From the NCBI GenBank assembly GCA_036925085.1, contig JAUPFP010000100.1:186001-250000 (forward strand): a DNA stretch of 64,000 nt. Reading direction: 5' to 3'. The DNA is from Brachycybe producta. Taxonomy: Eukaryota; Arthropoda; Diplopoda; Playtdesmida; Andrognathidae. This document shows, piece after piece, positions 30,545-44,170 of the stretch (the first letter of the stretch is position 1; every line of letters starts with the position of its first letter). Under the pieces are notes generated by a model. That model saw nothing but the letters and a program-made list of their open reading frames with translations. It had not been told where the DNA came from and searched no databases. A program made the translations under genes and the position numbers.

Positions 30545-32284
30545 ATTTTTTTTTTAATGATAATTATTATTTCACGATGTATTTGTTCTTTACTTATATA
30601 AATACATATTTTAAATGTGTTGATTTCAAAAGTTTTAAATTCTTATTGCCGGACCAACCTTGCAATTAATGCATTATTTTTAATAATATTTTTATTAGAA
30701 CAAACAATTACAAAAAAAAAAGTAAATCACTTGTTTATGTCTGCAAATAAAACATCTCTGAAGATATGGAATGTTCTCTTATTGTGGCCTAATTTGAACT
30801 TATTTATTAAAATTCCTAATTGTTCTTAACAAACGAATTTGAAATTGTAAAAAAAATACTATTTCATAACTGCAGAGCTTGAAACTAAGAATTTATTGTT
30901 CTGGCATTTTTGTATTTGGGACTAGATCATACCCGGTGTCGCCATTGAATAGTCTGCCTGTCATAGGCCTTATGTACTGCTAAGAGTAATTATTCAAATG
31001 GAAATTACACACAAAGGTATTTAATTCAGGTGCAAAGTTAATTAACTTAATTTTGGCACAGGTGTTTGTGTATTAATTCAAGGGTGTAATGTGATTGCCA
31101 GCCTCTCAGTAAATTGAAAGTAAATAACGAACACTAACTGTAAATTAATGCAAGTGTTCAGTTGTGTTTAGTAAAGAATACTTGAATCATTGATTGCCGG
31201 GTTGAATTCTCTTCATTCTGCAAAACATTGAATAATAATAGAAAAGCTAAAAATTTAACAACCGTATTCATAAAATTTGCCAAAAAGTGAATTAGTATCA
31301 CCATTTTGTAAAAGTGAAAGGAAATTCACAAACGGAAGTGAAATATTTTCACATAATGTGCTGTTTTTGTGAAACTTACATAATGTATAAACATAAGTTG
31401 CCAAGGAATTTTAAAAGTCCAAAAAAATTGTTTTTGTTAATTTGGTAAGAAACCATTTTAAACCGAAAATAGCCATTTTCAAATTCTCATAACACTTGTT
31501 TTATTCATTATTATTAAAACTTTCACCAAGAAAACGCCCCTTTATAGAAAAGGGATGACAGGCAGAAGTTCTCAATAGTTAAAAACCAACGGTTCCTTGA
31601 TTTTATTAGACAAAATGACAGGACGACAAACCATTTGGTCAACCCCTGTGATGTAACAAGCTTAATGCTAAATTGCAGCAACTATATTTCAGTACTTTCA
31701 TGAATATTAATGTATGTAATTCAATGTTTTACTGCCAGAAATTAGTATAAGTCCTTAACCTACCATTGAAATTGATAACTAAAAACCCAGGCTCAATTTT
31801 TATTACCCGTAAATGTAAATATTTAGCTACCATTAAACAAAACAAAATATTGGTTTCAATTTAATCCAGTTATTTTTTTTAAAGCAAATTCTCGTTATTT
31901 TTGCTGTGTAAATGTTAAAAAATCTAACGATGTTCAAATTTTAAAGTCCTGATTAGCATAAAATCCACAAAATTGATAAAAACTTGTTCATATTGAAAGA
32001 TGATATTTCAAAATTATTTTCTACAATGATTATATCAATAATAACAATAAAAAACGTGAATTACACATTTAAACACAATTTGTTTTACAATAAATAGATC
32101 TAACAATTTTTTACGAATACACGATTCCATTAATTTATTGTTGTTGTCATTATTATTATTATGCTAAGCTCTACTTTTTTGTCTTTACGATTTGACTGGA
32201 ATATTAAGATTCAACTGAGATTTGTTATCGTCTCTCTCGATCAGAGACGATAAAAATAGATTCCTCTTAATCGACGAATATCTT
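30545..32284. other. Intergenic between convergent UHRF1 and CMPK1
   Basis: AT-rich, about 1.7 kb, with no convincing frame. Both 3' UTRs must lie here: AATAAA for UHRF1 at 30746-30751, and a minus-strand AATAAA at 32134-32139 for CMPK1. I see no element copies of the families listed elsewhere. Confidence 0.6.
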
Positions 32285-33842
<1,558 letters not shown>

Positions 33843-34479
33843 TTATAAAGGAAAGAAAAAAAACTGATAACAAGTGAAAGAAAAGTGCTGAATAAGCAGA
33901 AATAAACCACTTGACTTGCAGAAATCAAAGTACAATTTCAAATAAAAAGCTAAAATAAGGTCAAATTAAAGAGTTATTAACGTATTAAAAAACAAAAAAA
34001 TAAGACCACCCTTGAAGTGTGAAAAATGTGTGACTTTTAAATTAATGTACACGTCACCAGACGGTTGAAATTCACGAGGTTTTTTTTTTTCTCTTCTTAA
34101 TAGTTTCCTTATTATCTTAATTAGGATGGAAACAAAGGTCAATTTGTGTTTACCGGCGAGCAAAGAGAAGAGAAAACCTTCCTAGTAAAGCCACAGTAAC
34201 GAAGAAAAAAACAAACCCCGGAGATTTTTCCCCTCCAACAATTGATTAATCAATGGACATAACCGTAAAAACTCCGCAACGTGCCCGCAGCAAGAACAAT
34301 GGGGGAAGAGAAACCGAAAAGAAAAATCGGTGAACAATTGCGCGGACGTAAACGAAAGAATTTCCGGTTTATTCTCATCTTTTTCCTGTTCTAAACCGAA
34401 TCACTTTCTCTTCTTTCTTATAAAAATTTGTAATCATTCGCTTTTGTTAAGATGCGCGGAGGAATACATCTTAATTGTT

Positions 34480-34675
34480 ATACCTGCTCAAGGGGGACGA
34501 CACAGTGGGATTGGTGAATCTCGTACGGTTTTTACTTCTTTATCCGCGTTTTTCAATGAATATATAAATTTTATAACTATTCTTGCTGATAAAAAGTAAA
34601 ATGGCTTGTTATACATATGTTCTGTTGTGAATCTGGTGATTCTCGTAAATGAATCTTTATTATGTTGTCTCTCTT
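34480..34675. mobile_element. Foldback element, family D, copy 1
   Basis: Begins TCAAGGGGGACGACACAG. Inside, GAATCTCGTACGG, TTTTTACTTCTTTATCCGCG and GATAAAAAGTAAAATGGCTT are the shared blocks. It ends with a degenerate copy of the start. Related copies occur at 45045-45755 and 47772-47995. Confidence 0.6.
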
Positions 34676-34677
34676 GG

Positions 34678-34866
34678 TGTGACGTCAGAGGAGTTGACGA
34701 AAAATTTAAGATTGTGTCATTTTGTTTAATAAAAAGGGGTAATAACAAACGATCTCAAGAAGTGATAAGAACGTCTTTGTTTAAACTATTTATGTTTAAT
34801 ATTATCCCTTTTCTATCAAACTTAATATCACAATTCTAAATTTTATGTTAACCCTTTTGACGTCAC
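34678..34866. mobile_element. Foldback element, family F, copy 1 (TGACGTCA ends)
   Basis: Starts GTGTGACGTCAGAGGAGTTG and ends CCCTTTTGACGTCACA. Inner blocks such as AAGATTGTGTCATTTTGTTT are partly mirrored further in. The same left end and interior recur at 62228-62412. About 190 bp, non-coding. Confidence 0.55.
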
Positions 34867-35301
34867 AATTTTCTTATGATGCAGCAAGTATGCATTACGA
34901 AAAATTAAGATGTTCTCACAGAAAAGACAAGACAACAAGGCAATTGGCCTGCAATAACTAATGAAGCATAGGGAGAGCAATGTACGAAATGCAAATTTTC
35001 TTTGAAAATAAATTATATATAGATAACTAATATGGTGCTTTACTTAAAGCAGGCGGCAGAAATTAATGATAAAGACGCCATATTAGTACGTAAAAACGTC
35101 GTAATATTGTCGTCATATTCTTTATTGCATACTTGAAAAAAAATGCGTTATTTTACCGTAATCACCGCTAGTGTCGCTAGCGTTAAAATAGAGTGAAGCT
35201 ACTAGCGGTGACTGATTTTTGTGCGACAATTTTTCGGCGCTAAATTTTCGGGTTTTTTTCTGCATTAATTGAGCTTATTTTTCTATCTTATTTGTTTAAT
35301 A

Positions 35302-38300
35302 ATGCAGTCCAGACGTCGCATATACAGTAGAAACTTCGAAAGGACATCTTCATCGCCTACAAATGGATTCGAAGCGACGAAAACGCCGAAAAATGACAGG
35401 TTTTACTTCATATAAATAGTCGATTTCAACTAATTCAAATGTTTTTCTTGCATTTTAGAACTTTGCCGTATAAACTTTTAAGATTTCCGGCCTCGAAATC
35501 GGCCCTTTGGGATCATAATTCAATTGGAAATGAAGAAACTTTACAGTTTATTAAAGGGTAAAATCGAAAATCCTCTTTGTAATCAATCATTTCATCATAA
35601 TTTTTTTTATTACATGACTATTCAAGAGTTCCGAATTTGGTTATAAGTAAAGATATTTTGCGAGTTGGTCATCGTTTGATCAATTCTGATGGAGAAGACG
35701 CTTTCGGTGTTTCAAACGGAATCATAACATACGATAAACGTATCGTGCACATAATTGGTATTCCTGAAAAGTATTTACGATCAATTTCTTATTCGTTTTT
35801 AGAGCTCCAGCAACTTACATTACGAATCGGAAGAAACTTAATTACCTCGTTTTCGGAAGAAACATTTTCAAATACCAAGCTGCAGGTTTTTATTTTCTAA
35901 AGTACGAGTAAAGAAACTGTCGATTAAATAGAATTTTGTTATTTTTCAGTTTTCTCGAGATAGTGGAAGTCAAAGGAAGCCACAAAACGGTGACATGATA
36001 TTTTCAGAAGCGACACGGAAGCTTCTCGGTTCTGCTCGAACGAAAGAAACTATCTCGATCGGTCGATTTTTTTATATGAAAATGCATTGCATCTACGAGG
36101 AGAGAACCAGATCTACTGCAAAATGCGATCTTTGGACGGACGTCGTGATGTTCGGAACGACCTTCAATGTTCATCCTGTCGAACCGTTGTCTATTATTCC
36201 AACGGCTCTTTCTAAGGGTTTATCCGATCCAAATGGAAACACTTTTCTACACGGAGAACCAAAGACGGGGTTTTTTAAATACGTTCGATTTTTTATTGTT
36301 TCTTTTTTGCTAATTATTTTTTGTTTTCATTGTAGATATCTAACGATGGATGAACTAAGACGTATTCTTCTTGTCCTGGATACGGATCCTAAAGTGTCTT
36401 CGTTACCTTTAGTTGGAATGTAAGAATGAAGCTTTAAAACAAACTTTTTAAGTTTTAGATTCATAGAGATAGTTCGTTATAATCAGTGGAAATTCTATTT
36501 TCTAATGATTTCTTACTTTTTTACAAACAGTTTTAAAAATACTTTTAAAGTTTATATAAAATTGGATTTGGAATTTCTTTATTGTGATTTATTTAGAGAA
36601 TTCTCTTTCTCTCAGTTAAACAATTTGCTAATAATAGATTTTTTTTTGTAAAATGATTTTCGTCTGATCCTTTAAAACTTTTAGATGGATCAGTGGTATC
36701 GAAAGCATTCATAATCCGTTTGTTTGGGCCGCTTGTTTACGTTACGTTAACTGTAACGCTTTAAAAGAGATTATTTGTCGCCCTCCGGAGCCATTTCTCA
36801 TTGCGTTTTACAACAAGCCGACATTCAGACCGTATTTTTACGATTGCATATATCGCAACATCGATCGTTCATCAGAGTTTGTCTTTCATTCTGGAACAAT
36901 CTCTTCGACAATCGATTTCACCAACGTAAAACGTGTTGTTTTTTTATTAGAATACAGTTTGGTCAGAATTGTTTTCATTGTTTAGACGACTAAAGACGAC
37001 GACTTGGAAGTTTTTCTTCAGAGAACACTGAAGGAACCATCGGAACTTGAGATGTAATTTGTATCATTGTCGATCTGTTACTTGTTTCCTGTTTGTAATT
37101 CGTATTTTTATTATTTAAATTAAAGCTCAAACGTAGTCCAGACTCCGTGTCAGAAGTTATTATTCACTTCGGAAGCGACACTAGAACGACCGAATTCCGG
37201 TTCGTTAAAGTTGCTTAAGGTACATACGGGAACTTCACCATCGTTCGATGTTCTGCAAAGACAAAGTAGCGAAGTTTATTCTGAAAATAAAAAGTGTTCT
37301 AGTCCATATGTTGTTGCATCTAACTCTGGAGAAAAAAATTCAGGCGGTTTTCAATGTAACGACAATCGTTCGTTGCCGATTCCGCCCGAAATTTATCAGT
37401 TACTAGAAGCTCAAGAGAAACAGTTGAAACTACTGAAGCAACAAGTGGATGAACTTGTACGAGAAAGGAGCCAATCTGCTTCTTCGTCGTCACCGATTGG
37501 GACCGAATCGGCGTCGTGTTCGCAGGGTGCAAAGTCGACGAAAGCTTTATCGTCGACGGCAACTATGACTAGTTTCGTTTGGCCTCCACCTCAAGTTCCT
37601 TCTTCTCTTCTTCCTGCTCCTAGTTCTGGTTGTTCAAAGTGCTCCAAGTCTGAATCTAAAACCAACGAATCCCCACAAAGAGACGAACCATCATTTCAGT
37701 CTCGTACTCGCTGTGATTCTAATGTGGAACGTAGTGTGGAAGTCGTACGACGGCAACAACACCTCGATTCCAGGTTATCGTTGAGTAAAATCGAAGACAG
37801 TTTAGGAAATCTACAGTTTGCAACGTTTTCCGAACCTCCCGATTCGCCAAAGTCCACTTTCTTCGTCGATCTTCACGACTATCAAGAATCTTTTGCTAGG
37901 TTAATTTTTTGTTTTAATTTCATATACATTTTGAAGTTCGTTTCATATGTTAGAAACTAAAATGGTGGCTGTAAACACCACTCGAATTTTGATTATTCTG
38001 TTTTTCAAAAGCAAAATGAAGAGAAACTTGACAGTGTTTTAGAAACTAGAAGGGTAACTCCATCACTTTAAGGGAAAATACTTATCGATTCAGCTACCAT
38101 TCTTGTTTCTAACAAGTTCTAACCAGTTACAAAACATCTTAACGTAACTATCTGTTTTTGACAGTTCCGAGAATCCTAGTTTACCTCGTCCAGTTCCGAT
38201 CGAAAGTGGCAACGACGTTCAATTTTATCCCTCGGATCACAATTCCAACAATTTCTACGATAATCTTCTCGTTAGTTATCCGACGTTTTGTTTTTGTTTC

Positions 38301-38691
38301 CCGGTCGTCGTTAGTTTAATTTTACTGATTAACTAACATTCTTTTTAATTTGTAGCGGAGAATTCACACGGTTCTATCTCAACAATCGCCAGCGAACCAA
38401 AGAAATGATTACAGATCTCCAAACATTAACAAGTAAACATTCGATTCTCATCTAAACGTTGAAGTAGTTTTTAATATTTTGTTTCATTTCAGATCTGTTT
38501 TCGATTCTCTTTTCTTACCTCGTTTGAATTACATCTCGCTACAGTTCAGTACCATCGATACGGATCAGAGCTCCGAGTTTGGTGCTTTGGCTTGTAAGTA
38601 TCTTACGACAAGAAACACAACCTCGTCGTCACCCTCGGAAACCGAACTATCGATCGCGACGATGGAATACCTAAAGAAGTATAGACTCTAA
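35302..38691 (+). CDS. STIL: STIL (SCL-interrupting locus; Ana2/SAS-5 family), centriole assembly
   Basis: Core centriole duplication factor that is phosphorylated by PLK4 and recruits SAS-6 to start the cartwheel. Exons: 35302-35399, 35459-35557, 35627-35885, 35950-36269, 36336-36419, 36685-36925, 36986-37053, 37126-37899, 38165-38270, 38356-38432, 38493-38691; 774 residues, shorter than human (about 1290). The N-terminal globular domain is clear: FPASKSALWD (about 45), SIIPTALSKGL, YLTMDELRRILLVLDTDPKV then SLPLVGM, and WISGIESIHNPFVWAACLRY. A central coiled coil (PEIYQLLEAQEKQLKLLKQQ, about 475-505) corresponds to the PLK4-binding segment. The last ~65 residues form the STAN motif (ALACKYL ... 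ATMEYLKKYRL), after which the protein ends at once, so the vertebrate C-terminal KEN-bearing tail is missing. AATAAA at 38959-38964 may end the transcript. Confidence 0.95.
37945..38150. mobile_element. Foldback family A copy in a STIL intron
   Basis: Intron 37900-38164. AGAAACTTGACAGTGTTTTA, GAAACTAGAAGGGTAACTCC and the mirrored GATTCAGCTACCATTCTTGT, with a much shortened centre. Confidence 0.7.
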
Positions 38692-39099
38692 TAGATATAA
38701 GAAAGAAACACGAGAACTTCAATCTCTTTTTTTTTCATTTAACAAATGTAAAAACATTGGCTATTTATTTAACGAATCCAATCTGAAGAGTGATTTTGAC
38801 TTTTGTTCTTTTTTTTTTTTTTGAGGAGACACACTGAATGAAATTTTACGATATAAACATATAATAATAATAATATTGGAAAATTAAGAAACTTAAAAAT
38901 ACTTTTAAACTTGGTTTTTTTTTTTGGTGTTTTTTAATATAATTTTTCTTTCATTGTTAATAAATACGAAACACGGTAGTGTGAATGGGTTTTTTTATCA
39001 TCTCCGGACTTTTTTAAAACTCGACTGACCAGAAATAAATTAAGATAGTTTTATGAACAGTTTGATTTTCCAACTGTGATTTTATTTTGCGTTTCAGAA

Positions 39100-39425
39100 G
39101 AGCAACACTAAGGAGAAATTGAAAAGTATTTTAGAAACTAGAAACGGGTAGCTGAATCAATCAATAGTATTTTCATGTTATCTTTCTAAATAAACTTTTT
39201 ATAGACAAATATTAAAAAAAGTCAACGGCTTAAGTTGGGCGCATTTTCAAACTGACATAAGAAAGCTTATTTTAAAAGATATCAACATGAAATTAGCCTT
39301 AAGTGATTGAGCTACCTTTCTAGTTTCTAAAACACTACTTTGAAGTTTTCTCTTAATTTTACTTCTGAAAGACAGAATAATTACAATTCGAGAGGCATTT
39401 ACACTTTTAAAACGAACTTAATTTA
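39100..39425. mobile_element. Foldback family A copy downstream of STIL
   Basis: GAGAAATTGAAAAGTATTTT, GAAACTAGAAACGGGTAGCT and the mirrored GATTGAGCTACCTTTCTAGT are well preserved, with arms of about 90 bp. Confidence 0.8.
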
Positions 39426-39699
39426 TGGTTCGACGAGTACAAACTCCTCCATCAATAAATTTTGTCAAGGCGCGTTTTTCCATAAGTATCAAAAACACAA
39501 AAAAATCTCTCTCCATTAAGAGTTTACGTATTCGTATGTTATTTTTTTTTGCACATAAATTCTGTGCTGCTTTTTTTCTTCATTTTTTTTTTATCTTAAA
39601 CAGTCGATACAAAAGAAAAGGAAAACAAAACACAAAAGAAAGAAACCGGCAATTGCACATTCTTCATCATTAGACCATCCACAATCATACTTTTTCAAA

Positions 39700-40430
39700 T
39701 AAAAAGGGGGGGGGGCTGGTTAGAGGCTAGAATTTTCTATTAACTAGCATTCATTAGCCGTAGTGCTTATGAGCCTCTAACCAGCCTTCTTTTAAACTAG
39801 AAAAAGTATGATTACGGGTTTTCTTAGGTTTCGAACAAGACTTGCAAAACAAATTGTGCCAACAAACGTCTTAATCATTAGAGCAACCTTAGGCTTGCTT
39901 TTTCTAAACAAGAACGACTGTTTGGAGGCTATATTTTCTATTATTCTAAGCACAATATCATTTAACAGGAATAAATTCCTAGCCTCTAAACATTTTTTTT
40001 AACCGAAAAAACATAACTGCAAGTTTCTAAAGGTTTCGAGCAAGACTTGCAAAAAAAAAACCATCATTAGAGTTTATACAATTATGCTTTTCCAAATATA
40101 AAAGACTGATTAGAGGCTAAAGTAGCATTTTTCAGCTATAGAACTTTATGCCTCTAATCAGTCTTTTACAATTTTTTAAAAAAAACATGCAGGTTTCTTT
40201 AAGATTTCGAACAAGACCTGCAAGAAACCTTACCACAAACTTCTTTGTTACTTCACCCACAAGCATGCTTTAATTTAAGGACTGGTTAGAGGCTAGAATT
40301 AGCCAAGATAGCATTTATAAGCTTTCAAAACTCTTAAACCCTCTAACCAGTCCATTTTATGAATTGAAAGAAAAAAAAGCACGACTGCAGGTTTTTTGCA
40401 AGGTTTCGAACAAGAGTTGCGCTAAAACCA
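39700..40430. repeat. Four ~190-bp tandem units, each with a self-complementary stem
   Basis: Each unit has a long stem and a conserved block close to GGTTTCGAACAAGACTTGCA (near 39827, 40032, 40205 and 40400). Stem arms: unit 1 39714-39727/39773-39786 (14 bp); unit 2 39921-39930/39981-39990 (10 bp with one G-T); unit 3 40100-40117/40150-40167 (18 bp); unit 4 40279-40292/40340-40353 (14 bp). All stems include GTTAGAGGC or a variant. Bases that differ between units differ on both arms, so pairing is kept. The array lies between the 3' ends of two convergent genes. It may be a structured RNA, a 3' UTR element or a tandemly amplified foldback element. Confidence 0.7.
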
Positions 40431-40893
40431 TGTACTTCGACGAGTACGAACATCGTCATCATCATCGAAAAGGTAAAGAGAAACAAGAGAAACGAAGCAC
40501 TTTTTTTCAACTTCATACAAATGTAATCAAACATAAACAAAAACAAAATATAAATCGAAATCCTCTTATTTTTTTTTCGTCTTCACGCGTTAATATTTGT
40601 CGTCATGTTATCGACGATTCACCAAAAAAAAATCCGCCTCCTCCCAAAAAGAAAAAAAAACAATTATTTTAACTCGTGTCCTTTTCGTTACCAAACTTTA
40701 CGATTTTTCTTCTCATACGCTTTTCTGAAAAACAAAAACGAAAAAGAACACCATTTCTGCAACAAAAAAACAACAATACTATTTTTCTTGCATATCACGA
40801 ATAACAAAAAAACCACACTTTTTTGAATTATTCCGTCACAAATTTGTTAATAATAATAATAATAATATTTAAGATTATATCACATCTTAAGGA

Positions 40894-40899
40894 TTTATT
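40894..40899 (-). terminator. Polyadenylation signal of MED26
   Basis: TTTATT on the plus strand (AATAAA on the minus strand), 58 bp beyond the MED26 stop codon. Inferred from position and sequence. Confidence 0.5.
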
Positions 40900-40956
40900 C
40901 TTTTCTCTCTCTTTTTCTTTCTCATTCTCGTAAAACCCAAACAAAAATTTCAAAAT

Positions 40957-42736
40957 TTAGTCGATGTCCACATAAGGCCAAATATGCAACAAATCATTTT
41001 CGTAAGTTCGTCTCGTTAACGGTTCGTTCCATCGTACAAACTGTTCATCTTGGTTGTAATTACCGTTGACTCCTTCCCACGATGTATCCTGTAACCTTTT
41101 TATCGTTTCTTCGTCGATCGTCTCTGATTTCGTCGCGTCCGTCGAAGGATCGAGAGGAGACGAAACCACTTCTCGGTCGTCGTCGTCCCATTTGATGGCA
41201 TCCAAATCGATCGGAGGTAAAGTCCTGAGGATTGCATTCACAGATTCGGTACATGGATCGTAATCGGGCAGAGATGACGATTCTCCTCCATCTCTAACAT
41301 TTGTCGTATCCGATCCATCCATCGAATCGTTTAGAAATTTTTCCATGAGTTGAGTCTTGTTACGCGTCACATCTTCGACCGTACCGAGAAGGGAAGAATA
41401 AACTGCACGTCTCGTAACGGCTAAATGATGATCCATTTCTAACGAAGGAACTCGCGCATTAGATCCGGCAGCGGCCGCTACCGATTCGGCCATTCCAGAG
41501 TTACGAGCTTTTAACTCTTGAATGAGTTCGGCCGTCGTCTTTACTTTCGGCGTTCTACCGTGAGAAGCCAATTTCTCTTTAAGAATGTCCGCTTTTTCCT
41601 TCTTAGACCGCGAATTCTTTCTTGGATTTCTCATACCGGACGACGACGATTCTTTACTTACGTTCGGTTCCGTCGTCGTCGTCGTAAGCGGTAACTCTTC
41701 TTCGTATCCAGTCTCGCTACTACTACGACACTGAACACTGTCCATACTATCTCCATTACCGCCACCATCGACGATACCGTTAACCATATTCGTCGTTGTC
41801 GCCGTAACTGCTATCGGACAAGGAGAAATGACATTGTTTTGATAATTTGCAGCTCTACAACGTGTTTTACCACCCAAACTATCACAACTATCGTCGTTAT
41901 CGCTCGCACGAAACCTTTTTGCTACCGAACAAGAAGGAGATCTTCGTAAGACGATATCCGATGACGTTGCCGGACTCCGAGGAGGAGGATGAGGATAGAG
42001 TCTCGTAGAAGATGAAGATGGAGTAGTCGTCATCATCCTTCCCATCGAAACGGTAGCCGGACTTACCGGTTTGAATCCATGAAAATTTCCAATATGATTT
42101 GCACTAGAGTGTCTAGAAAAAGAAAACGAACTCGGCGTGTCGGGACGTCCATTACCGGGACGTCCCGACGCCACTGAAGGACTCGTCGATGCACTAGAAC
42201 ACTGAGAGTATCCGGGACTCGATACAACGACTACGACTCCACTTTTGACTCCACGCTGTTGGTGATTTCCTATTAAGGCTGTTGTTGCTGCTGCTGGACT
42301 AGTAGCTGGTTTGAAACCTCCGATTCCTAAAGAAGAAGAAGAAGAAGAACCGTGCCCGGGACCCGGTCCGGGAAGGTGGCTGCTAACCGATATTGCAGCT
42401 GGACTAACAATAGTCGATCCTCCCGAATGAGACGAAACGTTTCTTTCTCCATTTAACGTTCCGTCTTGCGGAAGAATTAATCTTCTCCATTTTCGTACGA
42501 GATCTTTCGCTCTTTTTGCCAAATTTTCGTTCGTCGTTTTCTTTCGTAGTTCGTTGACATATTTTCCCAACCTCGTTTTCTGTTTAATTGAAAATACAAT
42601 CAGAATCGAAAATTTTAAAGAAAAAACATGGTGAATTTTCTTTTTTTCGTTATTATTATACCTCCAGTTCATCTTTCGTAATTGGAATTTTCTCCAAAAT
42701 AGCAATGACCTCAATGACTGCAACCATATTAACAAC
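40957..42736 (-). CDS. MED26: Mediator complex subunit 26 (first exon missing)
   Basis: Mediator subunit that links RNA polymerase II to elongation factors through its N-terminal TFIIS-like (LW) domain. Minus-strand exons: 42736-42662 and 42579-40957, phase 0, giving 565 residues without the start. Exon 42736-42662 reads VVNMVAVIEVIAILEKIPIT then KDELE; the next begins KTRLGKYVNELRKKT, LAKRAKDLVRKWRRLI. Together these are the LW domain, close to the vertebrate MVAVLEV...ETRLGKLIN pattern. The middle ~370 residues are Ser/Thr/Pro-rich and disordered. The extreme C-terminus RWNEPLTRR ... HIWPYVDID matches the conserved MED26 end (…LPYVCLD in vertebrates). The first coding exon (the start of the LW domain) should lie upstream, above 42740; I could not find it. 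A minus-strand AATAAA at 40894-40899 lies 58 bp after the stop. Confidence 0.9.
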
Positions 42737-44170
42737 CTATAACGTTAAAACAGAAAAAAATGAAGAAAATTGTAGCTAAAATAACGACAAATAATCGGTT
42801 TTTGTAGTCCATTTCCACATTTGTTTTGTTTGAATATAAGTGGATCAGGATACAAAACAAACGAATCGAAAATAGAACAGCAGAAACACTTTATATTTTC
42901 AGATATTATTTACTCATCATAATATTATTAACGATTTTTATATATATATATAAACCATCATCAATAAACACAATTTACATAAAATAAAATAACCTTAATT
43001 TCAGTTATATAAACAAAACATGTTTATGTTTTTCTTGATATTAGAAATCTTAAAAAAAAACAGCTTCATTTTTCAAATATTTTAGTTAGAAAATTCACTT
43101 ATTTACTTGAGTTTTCTGTATTAAAATCGTTAAAAGTTCACAACTTAGTGAATAATATGATAAAATTTTACAATTCGTTATTTCTTAAAGAATGAAAAAA
43201 ACATCTTCAGCGTTTTTGTTGAATTAGAAATTCACTTCGTTGTTAGCCGTTTTTATGGAAGTTAGAAAAATTTCACGGTATTTACAAACATTTTTCAGCG
43301 TTTTAACGTATTAAAAACGTGAAAAAGTTGATAATTTATGAAAAAATTATTACAAATCTCAATCTGCATACTTTATTTTTAAGAAATGAAAAACATCTTC
43401 AAACGTTTTTTCTTCTTCTATTTTGTTGATGTTTTTCTTGCTTAAAAATTCGCTTATTTCTTTGCGTTTTTTTTTAAAGCAATTTTTCATTTGAAATTCA
43501 CACATTTACTAACATTTTTTTACGTGTTATCCCTTAAAAAAACGTGTTAAAAGTTCATTACTTATGAATGAAATGTTGAAATCTAATTTCAACTTCCTTT
43601 TTTTTTTTTTAGAATCTCAAAATCTCTTCGACGTTTTCATTTACTTCGCATTTTTGCTCAGAAATTTACCTAAATTATTAGCAATTTTCCTACTTTTACT
43701 AGAAATCTACCTATTTATAAGTATTTTTTGCGAGAAAACCCCATTTATTAGCATTTTTTGCGCTTTTATTATGCAAAATTCCACGTATGTGTGGTGCACG
43801 CATTTTTCTGCAATTTTATTCAATTTAGAATCGCGCAAAATTTAACATTTCATGCATATTATTTTACGCTTTTATCAAGTTACATGCAAAATATATTTAT
43901 ATTTTTTCATTCATTTAAGAAAAAAAAAATTAATAAAGGAATTAAATTTTTAACGGGGATGAAAAATTTGAGTTTTTTGTTCGTACGGATAACGAAAAAA
44001 ATAGACGGGGGAAAATGTAAAGAGAATAGACGGGAAAAGAAAAACAGAAAGCCGTCGAAAGTCCGCTTTTGTGGCGCTGAAAAGGAAGGGAGGGGGGTGT
44101 GAAAGATATAAGAGAAAAAAACGCCAAAATCGGAAGCTAAAAGAAGAGAAAAAGAGCGGCTGAGATTGTA
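42737..44170. other. MED26 upstream/intron region, nothing coding seen
   Basis: Very AT-rich with repeated words such as ACGTGTTAAAAGTTCA and AGAAATTCACTTAT-type blocks, which suggests an old short tandem duplication (43060-43570). It is probably the first intron of MED26. No conserved exon was recognised on the minus strand. Confidence 0.45.

Larger units (their letters stand above)
38692..40956. other. Region between convergent STIL and MED26
   Basis: Contains the STIL 3' UTR, a family A foldback copy (39100-39425), the structured tandem array at 39700-40430 described separately, and the MED26 3' UTR. The A/T-rich frames here (for example 40364-40672 and 40605-40826) are Lys-, Phe- and Asn-rich translation of poly-A/T tracts and not credible genes. 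Confidence 0.6.

Noticed and set aside
40343-40826. Open frames on both strands beside the structured array
   Set aside because: Lys/Asn/Phe-rich translations of poly-A/T tracts; they overlap the tandem stems and have no codon bias.
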